25,479 bases of DNA from Sutterella sp. (GCA_020025965.1 JAHHRG010000025.1:1-25479), one strand, 5' to 3'; shown: positions 6,125 to 14,079, counted from the stretch's first letter. A program made the numbers and translations. The notes: generated by a model from the letters alone, not told the origin.

Positions 6125-7633
6125 ATGACCGACTCTAGTATTGAAATTGGTGCCATGTCCTATCGCGGGAAATTGATGGCACTGATTGCCGGCCCGATCC
6201 TTGGGCTAATTACCTTTTTCCTCCTGCCCGAGTCCTATATCGATTATCACGGTAACGAAGTCGCTTTCGCCTATGAAGGTCGCGCCTGTCTCGCCGTGAC
6301 GGTGTGGATGGCTGTGTGGTGGTTTACCGAGGCGTTGCCGATTGCGGCAACGGCCATGTTGCCTTTGGTGGTGTATCCGCTTTTGCAGATCACGACCGCT
6401 AAAGAGGCCATGTCCAATTACGCATCCGGCACCATCTTCCTTTTCTTGGGCGGCTTCCTTCTGGCTGCCGGTATTCACCGCTGGCACTTGGACCGTCGTA
6501 TTGCCTTGCTGACACTTCGCTTCTTTGGAACGAAACCGTCGCAGATGATTCTCGGTTTGATGACGGCAACCGCTTTCCTTTCGGCCTGGGTCTCGAACAC
6601 GGCGACCGCTGCCATGATGGTTCCCATTGCTATCGCTGTTCTCGGCGTAGTTCGTTCGACGCAAACGAGTGAACTACCTACAAAGGAAGAAAAGAATTTC
6701 GGCATTGCCGTCTTGCTTGCCATTGCTTACGCTGCTTCGATTGGCGGGATGGCAACGCTCATCGGTTCGCCTCCTAACGGCATTTTCGTCCGCTTCATGG
6801 AGCAGACCTATGACCGTGTCATTTCTTTTACGGAATGGATGACGGTTGCGGTCCCGGTTGTGGCCGTTCTTCTGCCGGTTTGCTTCCTGCTTTTGACGAA
6901 GGTTCTATTTCCTTGCAAAATCGACGGTATCCCCGGCGGTAAGGACTGGGTCCGTCGCGAGCTTCTGAAGCTCGGGCCTATGAGCCGCGGTGAAAAGATC
7001 GTGCTCGTGGTCTTTATCGTAGCTGCTCTTTGTTGGATTTTCGGCCCGCTTATTCGCGGTATCGAAATCAACGGAGCCTATCCTTTCAAGCCTTTGCGTG
7101 ACGAAACGATCGCTATGGCAGCGGGACTCCTGCTTTTCGTGATGCCTGTTGATCCTCGCCGCGGTATTCACGCACTCGATTGGCATTCCGCCAAGGATGT
7201 AATTGCTTGGGACGTGTTGCTTCTCTTCGGCGGTGGTTTGACAATGGCCGCTGCGATTCAGTCGACAGGAGCAGCCGCTCTCGTGGGTGCTCAGGCGACG
7301 GTTTTTGCAGACCTCGGCGAAATCCCGATGGTAGCTGGTGTTGCAACGCTCGTGACCTTCGCTACAGAAGTGACGTCCAATACGGCTTTGGCTGCTACGA
7401 TGATGCCGCTCATTGCTGCTTCGGCCGAAACGATCGGTATGTCGCCTGATGCTCTCCTCTTTACGACCGCGATTGCTGCTTCCTGTGCCTTCATGATGCC
7501 TGTGGCCACGCCGCCTAACGCCATTGTGTTCGGTACCGGTCGTCTCTCGATCAAGGACATGATCAAAGCGGGCTTCTGGCTCAATATTCTTGGCGTAGTG
7601 GTGATTACCGTCGTTGTCGAATTGTTGATCTAA
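6125..7633 (+). CDS. DASS (SLC13) family anion/Na+ symporter
   Basis: This is an inner-membrane secondary transporter of the divalent anion:Na+ symporter family, which takes up C4-dicarboxylates, citrate, tartrate or sulphate. The 502-residue protein is strongly hydrophobic with about 11-12 membrane segments. The two family signature repeats are visible: SNTATAAMMVP (residues 157-167) with the following GGMATLIGSPPN (207-218), and SNTALAATMMP (418-428) with MMPVATPPNAIVFG (457-470). These paired SNT and PPN motifs form the Na+ and carboxylate sites in VcINDY-type structures. The ATG at 6125 follows TTGGAGGA. It is a single-gene unit with its own promoter and terminator. A dicarboxylate substrate is likely, but citrate or sulphate cannot be excluded from sequence. 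Confidence 0.95.
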   Translation: MTDSSIEIGAMSYRGKLMALIAGPILGLITFFLLPESYIDYHGNEVAFAYEGRACLAVTVWMAVWWFTEALPIAATAMLPLVVYPLLQITTAKEAMSNYASGTIFLFLGGFLLAAGIHRWHLDRRIALLTLRFFGTKPSQMILGLMTATAFLSAWVSNTATAAMMVPIAIAVLGVVRSTQTSELPTKEEKNFGIAVLLAIAYAASIGGMATLIGSPPNGIFVRFMEQTYDRVISFTEWMTVAVPVVAVLLPVCFLLLTKVLFPCKIDGIPGGKDWVRRELLKLGPMSRGEKIVLVVFIVAALCWIFGPLIRGIEINGAYPFKPLRDETIAMAAGLLLFVMPVDPRRGIHALDWHSAKDVIAWDVLLLFGGGLTMAAAIQSTGAAALVGAQATVFADLGEIPMVAGVATLVTFATEVTSNTALAATMMPLIAASAETIGMSPDALLFTTAIAASCAFMMPVATPPNAIVFGTGRLSIKDMIKAGFWLNILGVVVITVVVELLI

Positions 7634-7660
7634 GCTGTCTTAGAAACAGAAACTACAACC

Positions 7661-7699
7661 AAAAAAGCTCTTCTTCCGAACCGGTAGAAGAGCTTTTTT
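7661..7699. terminator. Bidirectional terminator between DASS gene and lrgB
   Basis: AAAAAAGCTCTTCT pairs with AGAAGAGCTTTTTT as an exact 14-bp stem with an 11-nt loop. The A-run and T-run make it functional on both strands for two convergent genes. Confidence 0.93.
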
Positions 7700-7719
7700 A
7701 TTTATAAGGAGAACTGAGG

Positions 7720-8454
7720 TTAGAGACCCAACCACTGCATGAACGGGATGGCAAGGAACGGGGCGAGAAAAGCCGTCAGGATGCCGGTGAGGCCCATGGC
7801 AAGTCCCGAAAAAGATCCAGCGCGGTTGGATATCTGGAAGGCGGAACTTGTCCCCATACCGTGGGCGGAAAGACCGAGAGATAACCCCCGAACAGTTTCG
7901 TCTTCAATTTTGAAAAGACGGAACAGCGGTCGACCGATCAGGGAGCCGAGAATGCCTGTCAGTACGACGAGACAGGCTGTGAGATCCGGCAGCCCACCCA
8001 ATTCGGCCGAAATTCCCATGGCGATCGGTGTCGTAACGGACTTTGGAATAAGGGAAATGAGTGTGTCGGAACGAATGCCGAAGGCCCATCCCATTGCAAC
8101 AACTGAGAGGATGGCTACGACGGAGCCGACGAGGAGTGAGACGGTAACGGGAAGCCAAAGACGAACGAGTTTTCGACGTTGTTCGAAGAGCGGAACGGCC
8201 AGTACCACGGTAGCGGGGCCCAAGAGAAAATGAATGAAGCCGGCACCCGCAAAGTAAGTGTTGTAATCAATGTCGAAAACCAGTAACAGGATCATGATGC
8301 TTACGACAGCAACGATGATGGGCGAAAAAAGCGGATTGAAACGCGTGAGTTTGAAGAGATGTTGCCCGAAAATATAGGCCGAGAGAGTCAACGCCATCCA
8401 GAGTACGGGATTGCTTTCAAGGGTATGGTATAACTCGCTGAGTACGTTGATCAT
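7720..8454 (-). CDS. lrgB: LrgB/CidB family membrane protein
   Basis: LrgB-family proteins partner with LrgA-type small proteins. They were first described as antiholin-like; relatives transport pyruvate (PftAB of Bacillus) or glycolate/glycerate (plant PLGG1). The 244 residues form about seven to eight hydrophobic segments. Conserved stretches are LGPATVVLAVPLF (78-90), IPKSVTTPIAM (136-146) and GLSAHGMGTSSA in the C-terminal third, the usual family signatures. The ATG at 8454 overlaps the lrgA stop codon (ATGA), so translation is coupled and the two proteins very likely act as one membrane system. An organic-acid transporter is the more likely role in a Gram-negative anaerobe. Confidence 0.95.
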   Translation of the reverse strand: MINVLSELYHTLESNPVLWMALTLSAYIFGQHLFKLTRFNPLFSPIIVAVVSIMILLLVFDIDYNTYFAGAGFIHFLLGPATVVLAVPLFEQRRKLVRLWLPVTVSLLVGSVVAILSVVAMGWAFGIRSDTLISLIPKSVTTPIAMGISAELGGLPDLTACLVVLTGILGSLIGRPLFRLFKIEDETVRGLSLGLSAHGMGTSSAFQISNRAGSFSGLAMGLTGILTAFLAPFLAIPFMQWLGL

Positions 8455-8813
8455 TGGTCGTCCTCGTCATTTAAGTGGAAAGTCTTCTGGATAAAAAGGA
8501 AGGTCCAGGCGGTCGCGAGCATAGCGATGATGGTGGTGATGACAATAATGGCCACAATGGCGATCCCTTCTTCGGCAAAACGTTCTCCGTGGCGCATGAT
8601 GCCAACGCCTGCGGGAACGAAAAGAAGTGAAAGGTTTGCGAGCAGAACGCTGGCAGTCGGACGGATCGTTTCAATCAGGTTGTCTTTAAGGAAGAAAGCG
8701 AAGAGCATGAGCATCATGCCGATCACAGGGCCTGGAACAGGAATCCCCGTCGAACGGCTAATGATTTCACCGACAACTTGAAAGAGAAAAGTAAGAGTAA
8801 TGGCCGAGAGCAT
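8451..8813 (-). CDS. lrgA: LrgA/CidA family small membrane protein
   Basis: This is the small holin-like partner of LrgB, with four hydrophobic segments in about 120 residues. Typical motifs are FQVVGEIIS near the start, GIPVPGPVIGMMLM and LLFVPAGVGIM in the middle, and a charged HLNDEDDQ tail. Its stop overlaps the lrgB start. The start is uncertain: I chose the ATG at 8813 because it begins directly at the first membrane segment, as family members do. An in-frame TTG at 8840 would add nine residues (MYRINLGFF). Neither has a clear ribosome-binding site. The gene is divergent from the S4-domain gene. Confidence 0.92.
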   Translation of the reverse strand: MLSAITLTFLFQVVGEIISRSTGIPVPGPVIGMMLMLFAFFLKDNLIETIRPTASVLLANLSLLFVPAGVGIMRHGERFAEEGIAIVAIIVITTIIAMLATAWTFLFIQKTFHLNDEDDQ

Positions 8814-8982
8814 GAAAAAGCCAAGATTGATTCGATACAATTAAAAAGTCGGCCGCATTCGGCGCGACGAATTGATAATTGTCCCACCATGAGCAGGCCA
8901 ACGGTGCCCGCAATATTTGATATGGGTTCAAAGATGTCGCCTTCTTGTAGAGAGAGGGACGGACGATCAACGGAAAAGAAAA

Positions 8983-9201
8983 ATGGCAGAAAAGTTTCAG
9001 ATTCGCGGTGAGCTGATCACCCTCGACGCTCTCCTCAAGGCTGTCGGCATTGCCGATTCCGGTGCTCAGGCGAAGGCCATGGTGGCCGACGGCTTGGTGA
9101 AAGTTGATGGCGAAGTGGAATCTCGTAAGACCCGCAAGCTTCGTGGCGGCGAAAAGGTTGAAGTGATGGACAAGACAATTGAATTGCTTGCAGGCAACTG
9201 A
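8983..9201 (+). CDS. Small S4-domain RNA-binding protein (YbcJ-like)
   Basis: The 72-residue product is essentially one S4 RNA-binding fold: ITLDALLKAVGIADSGAQAK, then MVADGLVKVDGEVESRKTRKL, then GGEKVEV. It matches stand-alone S4 proteins of the YbcJ type, whose RNA target is not established. The ATG at 8983 is chosen over an in-frame upstream start at 8917, because MAEKFQIRGE starts right at the domain and a purine-rich GGAAAAGAAAA precedes it. It ends at a terminator shared with fadD. Confidence 0.9.
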   Translation: MAEKFQIRGELITLDALLKAVGIADSGAQAKAMVADGLVKVDGEVESRKTRKLRGGEKVEVMDKTIELLAGN

Positions 9202-9217
9202 TTCGACAAAGTAACTC

Positions 9218-9255
9218 AAAAAAATGGCACAGCGTGTTGAATGCTGTGCCATTTT
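9218..9255. terminator. Bidirectional terminator between the S4 gene and fadD
   Basis: AATGGCACAGC pairs with GCTGTGCCATT around a 9-nt loop. A seven-A run on the left serves fadD on the minus strand, and TTTT on the right serves the S4 gene. Confidence 0.88.
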
Positions 9256-9271
9256 GCTATTAGAAGACAGC

Positions 9272-10957
9272 TTAGTGGATGTCTTTCAATTCTCGGCGAA
9301 GGATTTTGCCGACTGGTGTCTTCGGAAGTGCATCGACAAAGATAATTTCGCGAGGCATCTTGTAACCCGTGAGCTGAGTACGGCAGTACTTCTTTACTTG
9401 GTCGACGGTAAGAGACGGATCTTTCTTAACGATGACAGCCTTGACCGTTTCGCCTGATTTGGCGCTCGGTACACCGACGACACCGACTTCGAGCACTTCG
9501 GGCATCGATGCGATAACGTTTTCAACTTCGTTCGGATAAACATTGAAACCCGACACAAGGATCATGTCCTTTTTACGATCCGTGATCGTGATCCAGCCAT
9601 TCTTATCCATGTGGCCAATGTCACCCGTACGGAGCCAGCCGTCTCGAAGGATGGCGGCGGATTCTTCCGGACGACCCCAATAACCGGACATCACCTGAGG
9701 ACCGCGGACGCAAATTTCACCCGTATGTTCCGGAATCGATTCCTCGTCGGGGCAAAGACCGAGATCTTTAAAACCTTCGCCGCGAATGGAGACTTCGGTA
9801 GAAGGAATGGGGACACCGCAAGAACCGTCCCATGGTGCGTTGGGAACGTTACCGCAGACACCTGGCGAGCATTCGGTCAGACCGTAGGCTTCAAGGATAT
9901 TGCAACCGGTCACTTCCTTCCAGCGTTCTGCAACTGAGCGCTGAACCTGAGAGCCGCCACCAGCAGTCATCTTCAGCCCCTTGAAGTGATGCGAGCAGAA
10001 GGTTTTGTTGTTCAAGAGAGCGGCAAAGAGCGTATTGACACCGACAATGACCGAGAAGTCCCACTTAATGCATTCCTTGGCGAGCGCTTCAATGTCGCGC
10101 GGGTTAGTGATGAGAACCATCGTGGCCGCAAACTGCGTGAAGGAGAAGGTCGCGCAAAGAGAGAAGATATGGTAAAGCGGTAGCGCCGTAAGAGCCGTTT
10201 CTTCACCTTCCTTGAAGGTACTCGAAATCCAATAACCGACCTGCTGCATGTTGGCTAACAGGTTACGGTGTGTGAGGATGGCCCCCTTCGAAACCCCCGT
10301 TGTCCCACCGGTGTACTGTAGGAAGGCGATGTCGCGATTGTCAATGTCGTGCGGCTTCATGCCGGCGGCACGGCCAGCGGCAAGTGCGTCAACGAAATTG
10401 ACAGGGTTGGGAAGCTGGTAGGCAGGCACCATCTTTTTCACGTGACGAATGACGAAGTTGACGAGCGTACGCTTCACAAACGGGAAGAGATCGCCAACGC
10501 CAGTCGTTACGATGTGTTTGCAGGCCGTACCGGGTAGTGCCTGCTGTAGAGTCTTGGCGAAGTTTTCAATGATGACGATTGCCTTGGCTCCCGAGTCATG
10601 GAGCGTGGCATTGACTTCGCGGGCCGTGTAAAGCGGATTGATATTGACGACGATAAAACCGGCACGCAAACAAGCGAAAACGGCAACGATATACTGCAAG
10701 AGGTTTGGCATCATGATGGCGACGCGGTCGCCAGGTTGCATGCCTTCAAGGCTCTGCAAGTAAGCCGCAAAATCTTTGGTGAGTTCCTGGGTCTTCTGGT
10801 AGGTGAGGCCCACACCCATATTCGTGTAACCGATACGATCGGGGAAACGGGTGGCCACATCATCAAGAACGGCGGGCAGGCTCGGGAAACGATCGGGATC
10901 GATTTCGTGAGGAACGCCTTCAGGATAAGAGGAATACCAGGGAAAATTTTTCGTCAT
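9272..10957 (-). CDS. fadD: Long-chain-fatty-acid--CoA ligase (FadD-like)
   Basis: FadD activates fatty acids to acyl-CoA with ATP at the inner membrane. The 561-residue protein has normal FadD length. Motifs: ATP-binding loop YTGGTTGVSKGA (215-226), LEAYGLTECSP (355-365), WLRTGDIGHMDKNGW (441-455) with DRKKDMILVSGFNVYPNEVE (460-479), the FACS signature region, and the C-terminal catalytic Lys in PKTPVGKILRREL (K551). The start is taken at the ATG at 10957 (MTKNFPWYSSYPEGVP), matching the family; the frame stays open upstream to 11128, but that stretch is not FadD-like. The ribosome-binding site is weak. It is alone in its transcription unit, between the hemG terminator and its own terminator. 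A role in exogenous fatty-acid use for phospholipids fits the nearby lipid genes. Confidence 0.95.
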   Translation of the reverse strand: MTKNFPWYSSYPEGVPHEIDPDRFPSLPAVLDDVATRFPDRIGYTNMGVGLTYQKTQELTKDFAAYLQSLEGMQPGDRVAIMMPNLLQYIVAVFACLRAGFIVVNINPLYTAREVNATLHDSGAKAIVIIENFAKTLQQALPGTACKHIVTTGVGDLFPFVKRTLVNFVIRHVKKMVPAYQLPNPVNFVDALAAGRAAGMKPHDIDNRDIAFLQYTGGTTGVSKGAILTHRNLLANMQQVGYWISSTFKEGEETALTALPLYHIFSLCATFSFTQFAATMVLITNPRDIEALAKECIKWDFSVIVGVNTLFAALLNNKTFCSHHFKGLKMTAGGGSQVQRSVAERWKEVTGCNILEAYGLTECSPGVCGNVPNAPWDGSCGVPIPSTEVSIRGEGFKDLGLCPDEESIPEHTGEICVRGPQVMSGYWGRPEESAAILRDGWLRTGDIGHMDKNGWITITDRKKDMILVSGFNVYPNEVENVIASMPEVLEVGVVGVPSAKSGETVKAVIVKKDPSLTVDQVKKYCRTQLTGYKMPREIIFVDALPKTPVGKILRRELKDIH

Positions 10958-11107
10958 AGAGTTGTCTGCTAGTAAAAACTGACGCAGTCGCCTGGAGAGA
11001 AACGTGAAAAAACGCTCACTTCGGTCAGCGACCGTACATCCAATAAGTTTAGCTGTTAAAAAAGCGAAAAAACGCCCATAAAAAGACGATTTACACTCAA
11101 AATGATG

Positions 11108-11142
11108 AAAAAAAGAGCCTTTTCGCAAGAAAAGGCTCTTTT
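11108..11142 (-). terminator. Rho-independent terminator of hemG
   Basis: AAAAGAGCCTTTTC and GAAAAGGCTCTTTT form an exact 14-bp stem with a 4-nt loop (GCAA on the plus strand). On the minus strand it is followed by a seven-T run. It lies 22 bp after the hemG stop and upstream of fadD. Confidence 0.92.
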
Positions 11143-11164
11143 CATAGGGGTGTGAACTGAAGAA

Positions 11165-11743
11165 TTAGGCTTCTTCGGTCTTTGCTGCTTCTTCAACAAC
11201 TGGTTCTTCGCCGATCGTCAAGCAGTGACGGGCGTATTCTTCGACGGCATCCCAGTCAGTGTAGTCAATCACGGCGGTCGGTTCCGTCGGGCCCTTCGTC
11301 ATCTTCATGATCATCTGGATGAGCTTAGTGTCGATCCAAGACCAGTTCGGGTAGTCGACCTTACCGGCGAAGCAACGAACATCCTTCGGATGCCACGGAT
11401 TGTTTTCCATGAACTTGCGGCAGTACACGTTGCCTTCTGGTGTGCACTTTTCAGGCGTACGGGCAACAACGGAGACGCAGAAGAAGCTGTTGGGCTTGGC
11501 GTCAAGGACAGCTTTCCACTTGTTCACAAAGCCTACGAATTCACGGCGGAACTTGCCGTAAAGAACGGGGGCGCCGGCGATGACGAGGTCGTACTTGTTC
11601 CAGTCGACACCTTCGCGGTCGGCTTCGATGACGTTCATCAGGTCAACCTGATTACCTTCGGCGACGATAGTTTCGGCGATGCGGCGAGCAATGCGCATCG
11701 TGTGGCCGGAACGGCTGTTGTAGACGACAAGTACCGTCTTCAT
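11165..11743 (-). CDS. hemG: Menaquinone-dependent protoporphyrinogen IX dehydrogenase HemG (flavodoxin fold)
   Basis: HemG oxidises protoporphyrinogen IX to protoporphyrin IX and passes electrons to quinones, so haem can be made without oxygen. The 192-residue product starts MKTVLVVYNSRSGHT, the flavodoxin FMN-phosphate loop. It follows E. coli HemG closely from memory: IAGAPVLYGKFRREF (72-86), VVARTPEKCTPEGNVYCRKF in the HemG-specific insertion, then IQMIMKMTKGPTEP and DYTDWDAVEEYAR. A short Glu-rich tail (VVEEAAKTEEA) is extra. The ATG at 11743 has GGAGAA in front; the frame is open further upstream but not conserved. hemH, the next step, is in the same window. A plain flavodoxin is less likely because of the specific insertion. 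Confidence 0.93.
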   Translation of the reverse strand: MKTVLVVYNSRSGHTMRIARRIAETIVAEGNQVDLMNVIEADREGVDWNKYDLVIAGAPVLYGKFRREFVGFVNKWKAVLDAKPNSFFCVSVVARTPEKCTPEGNVYCRKFMENNPWHPKDVRCFAGKVDYPNWSWIDTKLIQMIMKMTKGPTEPTAVIDYTDWDAVEEYARHCLTIGEEPVVEEAAKTEEA

Positions 11744-12088
11744 GTTGTATTCTCCACTGAAGCTTTGTCGCCTTGGTCGGAAGGCGTCAAGCACTGATTG
11801 ATCGGGGTTGAATCACGACGGAGTGCGGATCCGTAGAAACGATTCCCCGTCAGGATGCTCACATTTTACCTCAGGGGGTATTGATTAAATCTTAAGCTTG
11901 GGAATAACGCCTAGGAGACTTGCGAAAAAAACGAGCTTTTCCTGAAAAATGAAGAGTGAAGAGTGATACAATCACGATCTTGTGCGGCGTAGGATATAGC
12001 GCCGACTCTCGTTTTATTTCAAAGGCTACACTCGAAACCGCCTCTTCATTTTTTACGAGTTTCGTGCAGCTTTTATTTTTGGAAGATT
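11744..12088. other. 345-bp intergenic region between hemG and infA (divergent)
   Basis: No gene is seen. It contains an imperfect stem in the hemG leader (CGCC/GGCG near 11772-11789), the extended -10 element for infA at 11964-11972, and a CGGCG/CGCCG stem (11985-11989 with 12000-12004) in the infA leader. The infA leader would be about 110 nt, long for so small a gene. Confidence 0.6.
11964..11972 (+). promoter_or_regulatory. Extended -10 promoter of infA
   Basis: TGATACAAT is TGN plus TACAAT (five of six). No strong -35 is present, as is usual with an extended -10. It predicts a leader of about 110 nt to the ATG at 12089. Confidence 0.4.
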
Positions 12089-12346
12089 ATGGCAAAGGAA
12101 GATCTTATTGAGATGGCGGGCCAGGTGCTTGAAGTGCTCCCCGATGCTCGTTACCGCGTGAAACTCGACAATGGTCACGAACTCGTGGCCTATACCAATG
12201 GCAAGATGCGCAAGCATCATATCCGCATTCTGGCGGGCGATAAGGTTTCTCTCGAGCTTTCGCCGTATGATCTGACCAAGGGTCGCATCACCTTCCGTCA
12301 TATCGAAGGCCGTCCCCCGGTCAATCCGACGAACCGTCGTCGTTGA
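12089..12346 (+). CDS. infA: Translation initiation factor IF-1, extended second-type paralogue
   Basis: IF-1 binds the ribosomal A site during initiation. The S1/OB-fold body is clear: MAKEDLIEMAGQVLEVLPDA, then GKMRKHHIRILAGDKVSLEL, then PYDLTKGRITFRH. The usual length is 72 residues; this product has 85, with a C-terminal tail HIEGRPPVNPTNRRR that is basic and proline-containing. It stands alone, outside a ribosomal-protein operon. That matches the second infA known from many betaproteobacteria, so another standard infA may be elsewhere in the genome (inference). The ribosome-binding site is GGAAGA. Its own terminator follows. Confidence 0.96.
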   Translation: MAKEDLIEMAGQVLEVLPDARYRVKLDNGHELVAYTNGKMRKHHIRILAGDKVSLELSPYDLTKGRITFRHIEGRPPVNPTNRRR

Positions 12347-12365
12347 TTTTCCGTTAAAGGATACG

Positions 12366-12404
12366 AAAAAAGTGCAGTTCCGATAGGAAATCTGCACTTT
12401 TTTT
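12366..12404 (+). terminator. Rho-independent terminator of infA
   Basis: AAAAAAGTGCAG pairs with CTGCACTTTTTT around a 14-nt loop and ends in a T-run. It lies 20 bp after the infA stop. Confidence 0.92.
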
Positions 12405-12418
12405 GTGCCTAAGAAAAG

Positions 12419-12454
12419 GAAACCCCGATTTGCATGAATCAGGGCTTTCTTTTT
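12419..12454. terminator. Second terminator between infA and the CdsA-like gene, probably serving the minus strand
   Basis: GAAA-CCC-GATT can pair with AATC-GGG-CTTTC with one or two bulges. T-rich tracts flank it on both sides. It lies just beyond the stop of the minus-strand CdsA-like gene and may act in both directions. Confidence 0.6.
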
Positions 12455-12465
12455 AGAGGTTTTCG

Positions 12466-13437
12466 TTAAAAGCCTTTTTTAATCAACACGAAGAAGAAGA
12501 GCGTCAGGTGGTAGAAGACTGGTGCCGAAAAGGTGAGTGGCGCGAGACGGGCGAGCGTGCCGCGCGTCATGTAGATATCGCTTTCTGTAGCGAGGTGTTC
12601 GGCACCCATGCTACGACGAACGGCGTTGATAACGAGGTCGCCCATCACCCCTGAGATGACCGTCATGATGGACATTAACACGGCCTGATAGGGGCGCAAC
12701 GGCGTAATCCAGAACATGGCAGAGCCTGCAACGATCCCAGCGAGACAGCCAATGGCGGTTCCCTTGACCGTGCGATTTGGGTTAAATGATAAAGGCTTCC
12801 CCCCTACGAAAGCCGAAGCAATTGAAGCCCCTAAGTCGCTCACGAAAACGATCAGCAGATAGAAGAGTAAAAGCAGAGCGCCCGAGGAGTTGTAACGCGT
12901 CAAGTCGAGGGTTGCAATGGCAGGTGCATGACTCACGCAGAAGACGCAGAGCATGATGCCCCACTGAACCTTAGCTACACGATCCAGGTAACTGTCCATG
13001 TCTTTAGACAAAGCCATGATGACTGGAAATGTTAGGAAGAGGTAAATCGGGATGAAGAGCGTGAAGAGCTTCATCAAATCGAATCCCAAGAGTGCGTATT
13101 GCACCGGAATAGCAATGTAAAAGGCGATGACAAGTGCCTTATGGTCCGTTGCCTTAGTTGGAGTTATGGCAATGAACTCCCGTAGCAGGAAGAAGCTGAT
13201 GAACGCGAAGAAAATGACGAGTGCAGTCTGTCCCAGAGCGAAAGCAATGGTGAAAACGGCAATTAACCACCAAGCGAGACGCACGCGGGCATTGACAGCC
13301 ATCAGGCGGCGGGTTTCATCGGGATTCTTCATGCGACGCATGGCCCAGTTCACATAAACTGTGCCGATTGCGGCTAAAAGCGTCAAGCCTACGAAAAGGA
13401 TGGCATAGGCTTCGTGAATAGTAAATCCGAGTCTCAT
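12466..13437 (-). CDS. CdsA-like membrane protein with degenerate catalytic signature
   Basis: This belongs to the phosphatidate cytidylyltransferase (CdsA, PF01148) fold: 323 residues, about eight membrane segments, VSDLGASIASAFVGGKPLSF with conserved D201, the NPNRTVKGTAIG loop (219-230, like SPNKTWEG), and GDL (266-268). The C-terminal signature normally reads KD...GHGGMLDRLDS. Here the aligned stretch is MTRGTLARLAP (290-300), so both metal-binding Asp positions are Ala (A296, A299), the GHGG turn is mostly lost and the KD pair is not recognisable. The flanking LTFSAPVFYHL (301-311) still aligns without gaps, so this is not a frameshift. CDP-diacylglycerol synthesis by the known mechanism seems unlikely; a separate true cdsA is expected elsewhere. 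Its ATG overlaps the acyltransferase stop (ATGA), so the two are translationally coupled. Confidence 0.88.
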   Translation of the reverse strand: MRLGFTIHEAYAILFVGLTLLAAIGTVYVNWAMRRMKNPDETRRLMAVNARVRLAWWLIAVFTIAFALGQTALVIFFAFISFFLLREFIAITPTKATDHKALVIAFYIAIPVQYALLGFDLMKLFTLFIPIYLFLTFPVIMALSKDMDSYLDRVAKVQWGIMLCVFCVSHAPAIATLDLTRYNSSGALLLLFYLLIVFVSDLGASIASAFVGGKPLSFNPNRTVKGTAIGCLAGIVAGSAMFWITPLRPYQAVLMSIMTVISGVMGDLVINAVRRSMGAEHLATESDIYMTRGTLARLAPLTFSAPVFYHLTLFFFVLIKKGF

Positions 13438-14048
13438 GGCTGAGCGAGTTCTATAACTGCGTTGCGGGCGCGTTCAAGGAACGGATCCTTTAAGTCGTCC
13501 GTGGAATGTTCGAGAGGTTTGCCGAAACGAATAGAGCAAACGGTCGGCACCGGAATCAACACGCCCTTAGGCATGGCGCGGTGCAGGTTTTCGATATAAA
13601 CGGGAATTAACTCCACTTCCGGGAATTCCTTCATCAGACGCCAGAGGCCGGACTTGAAGGTGCTAGGCAAGGGCTGCGGACGGCGGGTGCCTTCCGGGAA
13701 GATGATGAGCGAAGATCCTTCACGAAGAGCGTCTCGCAGGGGATCTAGAGGATTGGAATGTTCGGTGCGGCGTCGGTCAACGAGAACCACATTGAGTTCC
13801 TGCAGTGCGATGCGACGACGCAACATACCCTTTTCCCAGTAGTCTTTGGCGGCTACAGGACGAACAAAACGACGCAACTGAGGGGGCAGAGAGGCCCAGA
13901 TCACAATGGTGTCGAGGTGACTTGTGTGGTTGGCAAAGTAGATACGTTGCTTGGCCGACGGTGCGCAACCTTGCCAGTGCGGATAGGCCCCGACAAGCAA
14001 ACGGGTCAGCCCGACGATGGGGGTCATCAGCTTGAATGAATCTAACAC
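13434..14048 (-). CDS. PlsC-like 1-acylglycerol-3-phosphate acyltransferase family protein
   Basis: This is a glycerophospholipid acyltransferase domain protein of about 204 residues. The catalytic NHTSHLD (the H-X4-D motif) and the substrate motif FPEGTRRP are intact, and LIPVYIENLHRAMPKG supplies the third block. Such enzymes acylate lysophosphatidic acid or related lysolipids at the inner membrane. The start is not ATG. A GTG at 14048 has AGGA six bases upstream and is preferred. A TTG at 14054 would add two residues but sits directly against that site. The stop overlaps the start of the CdsA-like gene, an arrangement in which acyltransferase and cytidylyltransferase would be successive steps. 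A -10 element TATAAT lies just upstream. Confidence 0.93.
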   Translation of the reverse strand: MLDSFKLMTPIVGLTRLLVGAYPHWQGCAPSAKQRIYFANHTSHLDTIVIWASLPPQLRRFVRPVAAKDYWEKGMLRRRIALQELNVVLVDRRRTEHSNPLDPLRDALREGSSLIIFPEGTRRPQPLPSTFKSGLWRLMKEFPEVELIPVYIENLHRAMPKGVLIPVPTVCSIRFGKPLEHSTDDLKDPFLERARNAVIELAQP

Positions 14049-14079
14049 GTTCAATCCTGTGTTCTAAATACTTGTGCCA

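Noticed and set aside
8917..8982. Longer start for the S4-domain protein
   Set aside because: The added 22 residues are unlike the family; the ATG at 8983 starts right at the domain with a purine-rich site before it.
10958..11128. N-terminal extension of FadD (57 extra residues)
   Set aside because: The frame is open, but the peptide does not resemble FadD N-termini and overlaps the hemG terminator hairpin; the ATG at 10957 fits the family.
320..12412. The 8-mer GTGCCTAA occurs in three intergenic regions (near 320, 5982 and 12405)
   Set aside because: It is too short to call a repeat family; about one copy is expected by chance in this length and flanking bases do not match.
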